This document shows positions 16,314 to 25,681 of a DNA stretch of 64,000 nucleotides, one piece after another. Position 1 is the first letter of the stretch. Each line of letters opens with the position of its first letter. This DNA is from Emticicia agri (GTDB lineage: Bacteria; Bacteroidota; Bacteroidia; Cytophagales; Spirosomataceae): the NCBI RefSeq assembly GCF_004168285.1, contig NZ_SEWF01000024.1:43378-107377 (forward strand), given 5' to 3'. Made by a program: the position numbers and the translations under genes. The notes beneath the pieces were generated by a model. It searched no databases. It worked only from the letters and a program-made list of their open reading frames with translations, and was not told the origin of the DNA.

Positions 16314-17504
16314 CTATCTATATAACCATATCTTGTATTTTTCACCACTCATGAAAACCTCTTTTCCTAAAGGTAGCTCCATAAAAGCATCTGCCTCTAC
16401 TAAATTTGCCAGGTCGCCCGAGCCATTTCCGTCAACAGGCATGGCTTTCCATGTACCTGTGGCAGTTTTTTCTAATTTTACCTGCAAGAAAAAAGTCAAC
16501 GCAAATCTTACTGTAAAATCTTTGCCTAACTCAGCACTGATGGGTTCTGTAAGGAGCCCCTGCGAGGCATCAAGCCAGGGTTTGAAATACCGATGCAGGC
16601 ACATAAAAGTAGAAACCGGATTACCGGGTAAAGCAAAGACCGCTTTTTGTTCTTTCACGCCAAACCAGAAAGGTTTACCGGGTCTTTGAGAAACTTTATG
16701 GAATAACTTATCAACACCCTGGCTCTCTAAAGCTTTTGGCACAAAATCAAACTTTCCGGCAGATACTCCTCCACTCAAAATCAATACATCGTAGGTAGTC
16801 AGATACTCACCTATCTTTTGCTCAATTACTTCCTGACTATCAGGCAGCAAAACTGTATCTGCTTCTACTCCCCAGTTTTTCAAACAAGCCTGCAAAGCAT
16901 AACTGTTAGACGTACGAATCTGATACGGTAAAGGAGTTGCAGTGATGGGTACTATCTCTTCACCTGTCGAAATAACAATGGCTTTTACTTGCTTTTGTAC
17001 CGCTAATTCGTTTTTCCCGATAGTTGCAGCTATCCCTATTTCGGCCGGACTTATCTTTTTACCTTTGGGTACTATGATGTCGTTTTGCTTACGGTCTATT
17101 CCTTTTTCATGAATATTCAACCCTGATTTAGAAGGCAGAACCTGAATTGTGGCTATTTTATCTTTTATGTTTATATCTTCATACCGAATTACGGTATCAG
17201 TACCTATGGGCAACATGGCTCCCGTCATTACTTCTATACAATGTTCCGGTTTATTCAAAGTAGCCTGTGGTTTACCTGCGGCTACGGTTTGTGCAATCAG
17301 AAAATCGGTTTGTCCTTCGGCTATCCGGGCATAAGCCACTGCAATGCCGTCCATAGACACACGGTCAAAAGGCGGAAAATCTCTGTCTGCTTGCAGGTCT
17401 TCAGCTAAAATCCGTCCCAAAGCCTCTTCAATAGCCACTTTTTCGGTGGGAAGAGTCAGCTTGTGAGTCAGAATAATTTCTTCGGCTTGTTCAACTGTTA
17501 TCAT
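16314..17504 (-). CDS. moeA: molybdopterin molybdenumtransferase MoeA
   Basis: 396 residues from the ATG at 17504; a start ten codons upstream is less likely because MITVEQAEEIILTHKLTLP is the typical MoeA opening. Motifs: DRDFPPFDRVSMDGIA (domain I/III), EVMTGAMLPIGTDTVIRYED, ISTGEEIVP, SNSYALQACL, LILSGGVSAGKFDFVPKAL and KPFWFGVKEQKAVFALPGNPVSTF. It inserts molybdate into adenylylated molybdopterin. The other cofactor genes (moaC, mobA, moaD, moaE) lie 26 kb away in this window; the xdhC-like and guanine-deaminase genes nearby point to a purine-oxidising molybdoenzyme as the consumer. Confidence 0.95.
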   Translation of the reverse strand: MITVEQAEEIILTHKLTLPTEKVAIEEALGRILAEDLQADRDFPPFDRVSMDGIAVAYARIAEGQTDFLIAQTVAAGKPQATLNKPEHCIEVMTGAMLPIGTDTVIRYEDINIKDKIATIQVLPSKSGLNIHEKGIDRKQNDIIVPKGKKISPAEIGIAATIGKNELAVQKQVKAIVISTGEEIVPITATPLPYQIRTSNSYALQACLKNWGVEADTVLLPDSQEVIEQKIGEYLTTYDVLILSGGVSAGKFDFVPKALESQGVDKLFHKVSQRPGKPFWFGVKEQKAVFALPGNPVSTFMCLHRYFKPWLDASQGLLTEPISAELGKDFTVRFALTFFLQVKLEKTATGTWKAMPVDGNGSGDLANLVEADAFMELPLGKEVFMSGEKYKIWLYR

Positions 17505-17569
17505 AAAATATATCTGTATGAATTTACCATACATTTTAAAACATCTGTTTTGGTAAAGATACAGATAAA

Positions 17570-18346
17570 TTAACCTATATCAGACACCTTTTTATATAGT
17601 ACAATCAGAGGAGCTTTGTTCAGACATTTACGCATGGTTCTTTCTACAATTAATAAAATACCTATTGAGAAAATAAGTTTACCAATCGTATAGATAAGGT
17701 TAGAATACGCATCAAATACGAAAAGGCTTAGATATAAATAAACATCAAGTACTGCCATAGCAATTGTGCCTACCACCAGCTTATACCAGTTTCTTGAAAA
17801 AGGTTTATCTACAAAAAAGCTAACACATACAGTTGTGGTAGTCATAACCATCGCTATCAATAAAACAAAGAAAAATAATTTATTAGGAGCATAATGTTTC
17901 TGATAGACTTTCAGCAGAGAGAAGCTAAAACCTACGATAAAAAACAATCCTGCCAAAACTGCATAGCTGATGTTTTTAGGGTTAAGAATCTGCCCTCTAA
18001 CCTGCGGGCTTTGCTTTTTAAAAAGCATTGCTAATATCAGATAAATAAGGCTGTTATGGCAAATATTAATCATCAACAAATAATCCTCGTTGACAAAGTA
18101 GTAATAGACTTCAGAAAACACATTCAGCAGAAGAAAAGCGGTCAACAAATAAAAAATATTGGCTTCTTTTATCCTGTTTCGCTGCACCCATAAATAACCT
18201 AAGCAGAGTAATACAGGTGCCTGATTTAATAATTTAGACAGCAGCATTTCTTGCCAAGAAAGCATTTTTGGCAAGGGGACAAACTGGAAAAACAGGGAAG
18301 TCAATAAAACAACTACCCCATAAAAGGATACGAATTTAAGCGACAT
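17570..18346 (-). CDS. multi-pass membrane protein, unknown function
   Basis: 258 residues with about eight hydrophobic segments, for example FYGVVVLLTSLFFQFVPLP, FYLLTAFLLLNVFSEVYYYF, YAVLAGLFFIVGFSFSLL, FFFVLLIAMVMTTTTVCV and LIYTIGKLIFSIGILLIVE, separated by short polar loops and ending in a basic tail. The size and 8-TM layout recall YhhN/TMEM86 lysoplasmalogenase-like proteins, but I cannot see a diagnostic motif. It lies between moeA and the xdhC-like gene on the same strand with 65 bp and about 150 bp gaps. No link to molybdenum metabolism can be claimed from the sequence. Confidence 0.75.
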   Translation of the reverse strand: MSLKFVSFYGVVVLLTSLFFQFVPLPKMLSWQEMLLSKLLNQAPVLLCLGYLWVQRNRIKEANIFYLLTAFLLLNVFSEVYYYFVNEDYLLMINICHNSLIYLILAMLFKKQSPQVRGQILNPKNISYAVLAGLFFIVGFSFSLLKVYQKHYAPNKLFFFVLLIAMVMTTTTVCVSFFVDKPFSRNWYKLVVGTIAMAVLDVYLYLSLFVFDAYSNLIYTIGKLIFSIGILLIVERTMRKCLNKAPLIVLYKKVSDIG

Positions 18347-18493
18347 GCAAATAGTATTTTACAAAAGCTAATGTACATAATTAACTAACAGCAGTTTTAA
18401 CTCAATAGCAATGGCTCTTTCAGATAAGGAATTTCAGGAAGGTGATATGTATGGGAGAACAATTATATTTTACTTCTCAGAAAAAACCAAATT

Positions 18494-19606
18494 TTAGCTA
18501 TCATAAATTGGTTTATTTCTGAATTTAAGTTTGTTAGCGTCTCTACCCGAGAAATTTGTACGGATTTCGGCACATACAGATAAGGCAATTTCTTCAGGTG
18601 TATTGGCACCAATATCTAAACCAACGGGGCTGTAAATACGGTTTTCATTTTCCGGAGTAATCGGATTACCCTCTTCCTGCATCCGGTCATACATCTTGAT
18701 AGTTCGTTTTTTAGGCCCTAAAAGCCCGATATAAGATATATCTGTTTTTAACAATGTTTGCAGATTCCGGTAATCAGTTTCATAATCATGGCACATTGAG
18801 ATAGCTGCAGTATAGCTGTCAATTACAGGCACATAATCTTTAGGCATTACAGCATCAGCCGTTTCAAAAAGCGAAGGGTGCATTTTATTGGGGTTACAAA
18901 CCACTATCACTTTCCACCCTAATTCTTTCGCCATTCGTACCATCGGGTACACATCATAATTACTACCGAATACATATAATTGTATCGGCGGCGGAATAAC
19001 CTCAATGAATAAACTGACAGTTAGACCATCGGCCAACGTATAGTGTTGCGAAACAGATTTGGTAGTTGCCAGCGCCAGACGAATTTCTTCTTTCACTTGT
19101 GCTTTGATGGGTTCTAAAGTAAAGGTTTCACTAAAATGCTCGGTTGAGTCGAATCTGAAAACCTGTCCTAACTGAATTTTATTATTACTTTTGTTTAAAG
19201 CTGTTACAGTAACTAATACATTTGGGCTGCGGTGGTCGAGACAATGGCTGATTTGACGAACAGCGTTTTGTTCGTTCTCAGGGTCAAGTGGCGTAATCAG
19301 TACATCAATAATCCCATTACACCCCAGACCTACCCCTATCTGGTAAGGGTCGTCGTCAGAGGTATCATATGTAATCAGAGTAGCTTTATTCTGCGACATA
19401 GCCAGCCTTGCTTTTTTCAGGGCATCACCTTCCAGGCAACCGCCACTGATTCCACCAATCCATTCGCCGGACTCCATGACTAACATTCTTGCCCCTGTTC
19501 TCCGATACGAAGACCCCTCTACACGTACCACCGTTGCCAAAGCTGCCCGATTCCGGCTGAAATCAATTTTCTGATAGGCTTCAACAATTTGCTTTATTTC
19601 TTTCAT
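18494..19606 (-). CDS. XdhC/CoxI-family molybdoenzyme maturation protein
   Basis: About 370 residues from the ATG at 19606 (an alternative ATG seven codons upstream exists). The N-terminal XdhC_CoxI domain shows LATVVRVEGSSYRRTGARML and GGISGGCLEGDALKKA. The C-terminal Rossmann-like domain starts at about IQLYVFGSNYDVYPMVRMA and includes YIGLLGPKKR and PVGLDIGANTPEEIALSV. XdhC proteins bind molybdenum cofactor and help load sulfurated Moco into xanthine dehydrogenase or CO dehydrogenase-type enzymes. The guanine deaminase gene upstream makes xanthine, which supports xanthine dehydrogenase as client. The dehydrogenase itself is not in the window. Confidence 0.92.
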   Translation of the reverse strand: MKEIKQIVEAYQKIDFSRNRAALATVVRVEGSSYRRTGARMLVMESGEWIGGISGGCLEGDALKKARLAMSQNKATLITYDTSDDDPYQIGVGLGCNGIIDVLITPLDPENEQNAVRQISHCLDHRSPNVLVTVTALNKSNNKIQLGQVFRFDSTEHFSETFTLEPIKAQVKEEIRLALATTKSVSQHYTLADGLTVSLFIEVIPPPIQLYVFGSNYDVYPMVRMAKELGWKVIVVCNPNKMHPSLFETADAVMPKDYVPVIDSYTAAISMCHDYETDYRNLQTLLKTDISYIGLLGPKKRTIKMYDRMQEEGNPITPENENRIYSPVGLDIGANTPEEIALSVCAEIRTNFSGRDANKLKFRNKPIYDS

Positions 19607-19639
19607 ATATATCCTGAAAAAGGGCATAACAGTTGTTTC

Positions 19640-20116
19640 TTAATCTATTTTATTCTCTTTTTTTGCCCAAAGTACAAAGGCTACCTGAGCTTCTTCTCTG
19701 GCTAAAGGTTCAATAGCAATGGTTCTTTCAGCAAGCGGCAAAGGTATTTCCTGATAAAGAAACGCATCATCGAAGCCTATTTCTGCAGCATCGTCACGGG
19801 TATTGCCATAATATATCTTTCCTATCTTTGCCCAATAGATAGCACTCAGACACATCGGGCAGGGTTCGCATGAGGTATATATCTCACAATCCTGTAATTC
19901 GTAGGTTCCTAAATTCTTGCACGCATCTCTGATAGCCACTACTTCGGCATGGGCAGTCGGGTCGTTATACGCTATCACATTGTTGTGTCCCTCTCCTACT
20001 ATTCTGCCATCTTTAACAATCACAGCCCCAAAAGGCCCTTGTCCTATCCCCTCCTGACTACCTATTAAAGACAGTTCGATAGCCTTACGCATGAATTCTT
20101 TTTTTTGCTCTTCCAT
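19640..20116 (-). CDS. guanine deaminase (cytidine/deoxycytidylate deaminase superfamily)
   Basis: 158 residues from the ATG at 20116; a GTG four codons upstream lies in a palindromic repeat and is less likely. The zinc site is DPTAHAEVVAIRDAC (His and catalytic Glu) plus TSCEPCPMC (two Cys). The C-terminal part, DDAAEIGFDDAFLYQEI, resembles the short GuaD-type guanine deaminases (about 156 residues) rather than TadA. It converts guanine to xanthine and ammonia. It sits about 34 bp upstream of the xdhC-like gene, so guanine to xanthine to urate is the likely local pathway. Another nucleobase as substrate is possible. Confidence 0.85.
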   Translation of the reverse strand: MEEQKKEFMRKAIELSLIGSQEGIGQGPFGAVIVKDGRIVGEGHNNVIAYNDPTAHAEVVAIRDACKNLGTYELQDCEIYTSCEPCPMCLSAIYWAKIGKIYYGNTRDDAAEIGFDDAFLYQEIPLPLAERTIAIEPLAREEAQVAFVLWAKKENKID

Positions 20117-20120
20117 CTTC

Positions 20121-20250
20121 TGTACCACGATTTTTTAAATCGTTATTCAATAAGTATAATGGATATTAACTTGCTAAACCTTGCTTAAATATAAATTTTT
20201 TCTTGCACTACCAGACGATTTAAAAAATCGTCCGCGGCGTACCGCATACA
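20121..20250. repeat. palindromic repeat, family A copy 1
   Basis: The left arm holds acgattttttaaatcgt (20127-20143) and the right arm acgatttaaaaaatcgt (20215-20231), followed by a gcggcgtaccgc palindrome and ataca. The outer ends (tgtacc / gcataca) are also roughly inverted. The same acgattt/aaatcgt core recurs at 52836-52862 and 60057-60188. It lies between guanine deaminase and cysteine desulfurase. Confidence 0.7.
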
Positions 20251-20251
20251 T

Positions 20252-21400
20252 TTAAACCCTTACGCTCTTCATACGCCCCACTACCTCAGCAATATGCCTG
20301 ACAGCAAAATCAACATCTTCCTGTGTAGTCATTCTACCTAAACTGAACCTGATAGAACCATAGGCCGACTCATCATCTAAACCTAATGCCTTTAGCACAT
20401 AAGAGGGTTCGGTAGAAGCCGAATTACAAGCTGATCCATTCGATACAGCTATCTCATTCAGGCTCATCAATAATTGTTCACCATCTATTTTGCCGAAACA
20501 GATATTGGTTGTATTGGGTAAGCGTACAGACCTATTACCATTGATGGTTGCCTCGGGTACGGCTTCTAAAACACCTTTTTCCAGTGAATCCCGTAAGCCC
20601 GACAGTCTTGTGGCTTCCTCAGCTAATGTTTGCATACAAATCTCACAGGCTTTACCTAAACCAACAATTCCGGCTACGTTCAGGGTTCCTGAGCGTAAGC
20701 CTCTTTCATGTTTTCCTCCATCCTGCTGTGCAACAATAGTCAGTTTTTTTCTGATATACAATGCGCCTGCTCCTTTAGGTCCATAGATTTTATGTGCCGA
20801 TAAACTCAATAAGTCTATTTCATCGGCTACTACATCAATCGGCAGTTTTCCTATTGCCTGCGTGGCATCAGTATGAAATAATACCTGATGCCGATGCGCT
20901 ATTTCTGCAACGGCTTTGAGCGGATAAGCAACGCCGATTTCGTTATTAGCGGCCATGACTGAAATCAGAATAGTAGTAGTCCGAATACTTCTTTCGAGCA
21001 GTTCTAAATCTATATCGCCTGTATGCGTAACAGGCAGATAAGTAATTTCTGCACCCAACTTTTCTAAATGCTGGCAGGTATCCAATACCGCTTTATGCTC
21101 TGTCTCAACCGTAATAATATGATTACCTTTCCTACTAAAGGCTTCATAGACCCCTTTAATAGCCAGATTAACTGATTCTGTTGCGCCACTCGTAAAAACA
21201 ATCTCTTTTTGAGAAGCACCCAACAAATCAGCCACTTGTTGCCGTGCTATATCTACAGCCTCAGCGGCTTTCCAGCCGTAGGCATGAAATCGGCTTGCGG
21301 CATTCCCAAAGTGTTCTGTCATATACGGCAACATAGCCTCTAATACCTCTTTATCAAGAGGCGTAGTAGCGTTATAGTCCATATAGATAGGATATTTCAT
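20252..21400 (-). CDS. cysteine desulfurase (IscS/NifS family)
   Basis: 382 residues, class V aminotransferase fold. MDYNATTPLD at the N-terminus; TSGATESVNLAIKGV for cofactor phosphate; SVMAANNEIGV; DATQAIGKLPIDV; the PLP lysine in LSAHKIYGPKGAGALY (about residue 205); and the catalytic cysteine loop NGSACNSASTEPSYVL (about 323). The loop is long, as in IscS/NifS group I enzymes. It provides sulfur for Fe-S clusters, tRNA thiolation or molybdenum-cofactor sulfuration. The nearby xdhC-like gene makes Moco sulfuration a plausible extra job. No iscU is adjacent. Confidence 0.93.
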   Translation of the reverse strand: MKYPIYMDYNATTPLDKEVLEAMLPYMTEHFGNAASRFHAYGWKAAEAVDIARQQVADLLGASQKEIVFTSGATESVNLAIKGVYEAFSRKGNHIITVETEHKAVLDTCQHLEKLGAEITYLPVTHTGDIDLELLERSIRTTTILISVMAANNEIGVAYPLKAVAEIAHRHQVLFHTDATQAIGKLPIDVVADEIDLLSLSAHKIYGPKGAGALYIRKKLTIVAQQDGGKHERGLRSGTLNVAGIVGLGKACEICMQTLAEEATRLSGLRDSLEKGVLEAVPEATINGNRSVRLPNTTNICFGKIDGEQLLMSLNEIAVSNGSACNSASTEPSYVLKALGLDDESAYGSIRFSLGRMTTQEDVDFAVRHIAEVVGRMKSVRV

Positions 21401-21623
21401 CAGTTGGCCGGAAACAGTTTTTTGTCTTATTTTTGAAAGAGTAAAATTACTGATTTTATAGATTATTGAACCCTAAAAAGGCATGACTTTGTTTATAATT
21501 GTTTTATCTTTTGAAATATTTTAACTTTTTCAAGAAAAACCAAACTTTATTCTGTAAAATAATCAAAATACAGTAGATTTTTACGTAGTTTGTTTCATCA
21601 AAACATTAATACCCGTAAGAAAA

Positions 21624-24179
21624 ATGCTTGGAAATTCTATAGATTCGGTTTTTACGCAAGAAATTCATAATAAATACCTTGTATTTAATACCCTTTTTTC
21701 AAGGTTGCCTTATGATAAAATGACTAAGATTGGTCAGTTAATGCCTTTTCTGCATGATATGTCTGAATCGGGTTTTAACGAAGGCAAAGAACCCAAAGAA
21801 ATCATTGATACGTTTTTCAAGCTATATACTTCTATTAAAGAAGAAAAGGAAAGAATAGACCTTTTGTTCCGGTTTATTACCTATATCGAGCGCCAGGTTG
21901 TGTTATTTGATAGTGTAGAAGATTCAGCCTTTGAAAAACTCAATCCATTGAACGGAAAGGGGACTCTGCAAGGTACGCTTGACCTGGCCCTGCAACAAAA
22001 CAAGTTAGCAGAAGCACACGAGAAACTGAAGAATTTTAAGGTACGCATTGTTTTTACGGCTCACCCTACACAGTTTTACCCAAGTAGTGTATTACGCATT
22101 ATTCAGGATTTAGAGCAACTGATTCCTAAAAACGATATTAATGGCATTGATGCCTTGCTGCAACAGTTGGGCAAAACGCCTTTTATCAACGACCAGAAAC
22201 CAACTCCTTTAGAAGAAGCCCAGAGTATTATCTTCTATCTTCGCCATGTATATTATCAGGTTATCGGCGAAATTCATGATAAAATAAAAGCCTATTTTCA
22301 GAATGGTAGCGGACATTTCAATCCGGTATTAGAATTAGGCTTCTGGCCGGGTGGCGACCGTGACGGTAACCCTTTTGTAACTGCCGAAATATCAAAGAAA
22401 GTATCCATAGAACTTCGTACAAGTATTCTGAAATGCTATTATAACGACTTTAAAATCATTTGCCGCCGCCTCACATTCAAAGGAGTAATGCCTTTGCTAA
22501 CAGCCATCAGTAATCGTATTTATACGAATATGAACGGGCTTAAGCATGATTTAAGTTTAGATGAATTATTGACCTCTTTAGATGAAGTAAGACAACTACT
22601 GATTACCCGACATAAAGGCGTATTTCTTGATTTATTAGACAGATTTATTCAGCAAGTAAAAATATTTGGTTTACACTTTGCCAGTCTGGATATCAGACAA
22701 GACAGCAGTATCCATGAAAAAGTAATGGAACAGATTAATCAGAAATATGGTATTTCTGATAAGCCTTACGATGAATGGAGCGATGCCGATAAATTAGCCT
22801 TTTTAACAGAAAAAGAACTGGCTATTAACGAAGACGATTTTGAAGATGCTTTAACAAAAGACACTTTCAAAACGGTTCGAATCATCAGAGAAATACAAGC
22901 ATTGAATGGCGAAAAAGCCTGCCATCGTTATATTATCAGCAATTCTACTTCTGTATTTTCGGTATTAGAAGTATTGGCTCTGTTCCGTTTCTGCGGCTTC
23001 AAAGAATCTGAAATCAAAGTCGATGTAGTTCCGTTGTTTGAAACCATTGAGGGATTAGACAACTCACAGACTACCATGACTAATCTTTATCAGTTACCTT
23101 TTTACAAAAACCATCTCGAAAACCGTGCGAATCACCAGACCATTATGTTAGGTTTTTCTGATGGCACCAAAGACGGTGGTTATGTAAAAGCCAACTGGGA
23201 GATTTATCAGGCCAAAGAAAAACTGACACGCATCTCGAAAAAAAATCAGATAGAAGTAATATTTTTTGATGGACGTGGGGGCCCTCCTGCCCGTGGTGGT
23301 GGTAAAACCCATCAGTTTTATGCTTCACAGGGGCCAACAATTGCCAATAATGAAATTCAGGTAACTATCCAGGGGCAAACCATTACTTCTATGTATGGTT
23401 CACGCTCACAGGCCATGTATAATTTCGAGCAATTGTTATCGGCGGGTATCATTAACGATGTTTTTCAGGATGATAAATCAATCATTAACAAGCAGGAACG
23501 CAACCTGATTGAAGAATTAGCAGAAGAAGGGGTAAAAAAATATTTCGAGTTGAAAGAGCACCCGCTTTTTGTACCCTATCTTGAAAACAAAAGCCCTTTG
23601 AAATACTATGGCTTAACCAATATAGGTAGCCGCCCAAGTAAGCGGAGTTCGGGTAAAAAACTCACTTTGTCTGATTTAAGAGCCATTCCGTTTGTTGGTT
23701 CGTGGAGTCAGTTGAAACAAAATGTGCCTGGCTATTTTGGCTTCGGCACAGCCCTGCAAAAAGTAATAGATGAGGGTCGTTTAGAGGACTTGAAATTACT
23801 CTACGAAAACTCCCTGTACTTTAAAACCCTGATGGAAAACAGTATGATGGGTTTAACAAAAACCTATTTCCCGTTGACATATTATATGAAAAAAGACCCG
23901 GAATATGGCGAATTCTGGCAGATTCTTTTTGATGAATATCAATTGACGGTAAAAAATATGTTACTGGTATCAGAGCAGGAAAGCTTAATGGAAAATGAAA
24001 AACTAAGCAAAATGTCTATCGATTACCGTGAGCATATTGTATTACCATTGCTGACGATTCAGCAATATGGCTTGCAAAAAATAGAAGAAACTACCGACGA
24101 ACAACTGAGATTAGTTTACGAAAAAATGGTTACCCGCTCACTATTCGGTAATATCAATGCCAGTAGAAACTCGGCGTAA
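21624..24179 (+). CDS. ppc: phosphoenolpyruvate carboxylase
   Basis: 851 residues, slightly below the usual 880-930. Catalytic regions: VFTAHPTQFYPSS (active His, about residue 150), LGFWPGGDRDGNPFVT (about 236-251), LDIRQDS, and FFDGRGGPPARGGGK (about 548-562). SMYGSRSQAMYNFEQL follows. It carboxylates phosphoenolpyruvate to oxaloacetate to refill the TCA cycle. The C-terminus is NINASRNSA, not the nearly invariant QNTG end of enterobacterial and plant enzymes; this C-terminal end lines the active site, so the change is noteworthy. Monocistronic, with its own terminator. Confidence 0.95.
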   Translation: MLGNSIDSVFTQEIHNKYLVFNTLFSRLPYDKMTKIGQLMPFLHDMSESGFNEGKEPKEIIDTFFKLYTSIKEEKERIDLLFRFITYIERQVVLFDSVEDSAFEKLNPLNGKGTLQGTLDLALQQNKLAEAHEKLKNFKVRIVFTAHPTQFYPSSVLRIIQDLEQLIPKNDINGIDALLQQLGKTPFINDQKPTPLEEAQSIIFYLRHVYYQVIGEIHDKIKAYFQNGSGHFNPVLELGFWPGGDRDGNPFVTAEISKKVSIELRTSILKCYYNDFKIICRRLTFKGVMPLLTAISNRIYTNMNGLKHDLSLDELLTSLDEVRQLLITRHKGVFLDLLDRFIQQVKIFGLHFASLDIRQDSSIHEKVMEQINQKYGISDKPYDEWSDADKLAFLTEKELAINEDDFEDALTKDTFKTVRIIREIQALNGEKACHRYIISNSTSVFSVLEVLALFRFCGFKESEIKVDVVPLFETIEGLDNSQTTMTNLYQLPFYKNHLENRANHQTIMLGFSDGTKDGGYVKANWEIYQAKEKLTRISKKNQIEVIFFDGRGGPPARGGGKTHQFYASQGPTIANNEIQVTIQGQTITSMYGSRSQAMYNFEQLLSAGIINDVFQDDKSIINKQERNLIEELAEEGVKKYFELKEHPLFVPYLENKSPLKYYGLTNIGSRPSKRSSGKKLTLSDLRAIPFVGSWSQLKQNVPGYFGFGTALQKVIDEGRLEDLKLLYENSLYFKTLMENSMMGLTKTYFPLTYYMKKDPEYGEFWQILFDEYQLTVKNMLLVSEQESLMENEKLSKMSIDYREHIVLPLLTIQQYGLQKIEETTDEQLRLVYEKMVTRSLFGNINASRNSA

Positions 24180-24204
24180 TTGTAAGCTCAGATAGATTCC
24201 TAAA

Positions 24205-24249
24205 CAAACAAGCCCGGATAATGTGATGTACATTTTTCGGGCTTGTTTG
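24205..24249 (+). terminator. hairpin after ppc
   Basis: A 12-bp perfect stem (caaacaagcccg / cgggcttgtttg) with a 21-base loop begins 26 bp after the ppc stop. The T-run is weak, so it may be a transcript-stabilising end rather than a strong terminator. Confidence 0.65.
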
Positions 24250-24275
24250 CGTAGTAATCTTACAGAAATACCAAT

Positions 24276-24363
24276 TTGCCACAAAGTACACAAAAACACT
24301 ATGTTACACTATTCTATAGAAATCAAATTGTGTAACATAGTGTCTTAGTGTAATTTGTGGCAA
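24276..24363. repeat. long imperfect inverted repeat between convergent genes
   Basis: Left arm 24276-24309 starts ttgccacaaagtacac and ends cactatgttacac; right arm 24330-24363 starts gtgtaacatagtg and ends aatttgtggcaa. The arms are 34 nt each with a 20-nt spacer and a handful of mismatches. The size and layout suit a non-autonomous palindromic repeat or miniature element. It lies just downstream of the ppc hairpin and before the epoxide hydrolase stop. Confidence 0.65.
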
Positions 24364-24389
24364 TTATTTTATACTTATTTCCTACAACA

Positions 24390-25514
24390 CTATATCTCAA
24401 ACCTCTCAAAGAATTTGGTTATTTCTACTGCGTACACATACGGAACTTCCATTGGTGCAAAATGCCCTCCTTTTTCCAGTTTTGTAAAACTCACTAAATT
24501 TACCATTCTTTCGGCCCATTCTTGCGGGAACTGTGCTTCCTTCGGAAATAATGAAACTCCCGTAGGTACATTTACTTTCTGAGAAGACTTCAAACCTCCC
24601 ATGTAAGCAGCCCTTCCATTTTCGGCATATGTTCTGATTGAACTATTGATTGTCTCACTTACCCAGTAAATCATAATATTGGTAATTAATTCATCTTTGG
24701 TAAAGCTATTTTCTATATCACCATTGTTATCACTCCAGGAATTGAATTTTTCCAATATCCAACCCGCTAAACCCACAGGAGAATCATTCAAACCATAGCT
24801 TAAAGATTGAGGTTTGGTAGATTGAATCATATTAAAAGCGCCTTCACTAAAAAACCAGCCCTGAATCACCTGACCAAATTGCTGTTCAGCCTCTGACATG
24901 GTACTCCAGTCTTCAGTTCCGTCCGGATAACCTACATCAGTAATATGAATGGCTTTTACCTGTTCAGAAAATTGATTAGCCATTGATTTGGCTATGACAC
25001 TGCCCATATCGCCCCCTGCGACAAAATATTGCTTATACCCAAGTATTTCAACCATTAATTGATTAAATATATCAGCCGTTACATCACTATTTACGGCATG
25101 ATGGCTCGAAAAACCAAAGCCTGGAATAGAAGGAATGACTAAATCGAATGAATTTTCATGTTCAGTCAATAGTGAAATTAATTTGTAGAATCGATAATAA
25201 GAATCGGGCCAGCCATGAATCAACAATAATGGTTTGCTTGTGGCTCCCTTGCCTTTTACATGAATAAAATGAATGGTGGCTCCATCGATTTCTGTAGTGA
25301 ACTGAGGATACTGATTTAACGCTTCTTCTTGTTTACGCCAGTCATAGCTGTTCTGCCAGTAATCTACCAACTCTTTTAAGTACGCAGAATTTGTCCCATA
25401 ACTCCAACCGGAGCCTTGAGGTTCTTCTGTCCAGCGGGTATTTTTTAATCTTGTTGTGAGGTCATCCAATACATTTTGTTGGACATTAATTCTGAATTTG
25501 CTGATTGTTGCCAT
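24390..25514 (-). CDS. epoxide hydrolase (EHN-domain alpha/beta hydrolase)
   Basis: 374 residues. Residues 5-110 are the N-terminal EHN segment (FRINVQQNVLDDLTTRLKNTRW, SYGTNSAYLKELVDYW), as in microsomal and juvenile-hormone-type epoxide hydrolases. HGWPDSYYRFYKL (about 99-111) is the HGxP oxyanion motif, AGGDMGSVIAK (about 164-174) holds the Asp nucleophile, and HFAPMEVP near residue 354 the catalytic His. It opens epoxides to diols in the cytosol or, if not a true hydrolase, acts on related esters or haloalkanes. It is followed upstream by an AraC regulator on the same strand. Confidence 0.9.
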   Translation of the reverse strand: MATISKFRINVQQNVLDDLTTRLKNTRWTEEPQGSGWSYGTNSAYLKELVDYWQNSYDWRKQEEALNQYPQFTTEIDGATIHFIHVKGKGATSKPLLLIHGWPDSYYRFYKLISLLTEHENSFDLVIPSIPGFGFSSHHAVNSDVTADIFNQLMVEILGYKQYFVAGGDMGSVIAKSMANQFSEQVKAIHITDVGYPDGTEDWSTMSEAEQQFGQVIQGWFFSEGAFNMIQSTKPQSLSYGLNDSPVGLAGWILEKFNSWSDNNGDIENSFTKDELITNIMIYWVSETINSSIRTYAENGRAAYMGGLKSSQKVNVPTGVSLFPKEAQFPQEWAERMVNLVSFTKLEKGGHFAPMEVPYVYAVEITKFFERFEI

Positions 25515-25581
25515 AGTTGTTTTTATTTATATGACAAAGATCGGCAGATTCATTCACCTGCCATTGTAAAAAATTTACCTA

Positions 25582-25681
25582 AGAGCCTGTTTAAACATTA
25601 TAATTCGACCTACAAAGGCAGTTTTTTCAGTTAGACAAGCGGCCGCCGCGCGGTCAGAAAGACAATATTTAAACAGGCTCT
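25582..25681. repeat. 100-bp element with 14-bp terminal inverted repeats and a GC-rich core
   Basis: Terminal arms agagcctgtttaaa (25582-25595) and tttaaacaggctct (25668-25681) are perfect inverted repeats. The core contains gcggccgccgc (25639-25649) in an otherwise AT-rich region. The right arm runs into the stop codon of the upstream AraC gene (TAG at 25682-25680 on the minus strand). No gene fits inside, consistent with a miniature inverted-repeat element. Confidence 0.7.

Noticed and set aside
25639..25649. NotI-like gcggccgccgc 11-mer shared with the IS256 transposase as a recombination site
   Set aside because: In the transposase it encodes an Ala-rich stretch under codon constraint; one shared 11-mer is not enough to claim a site.
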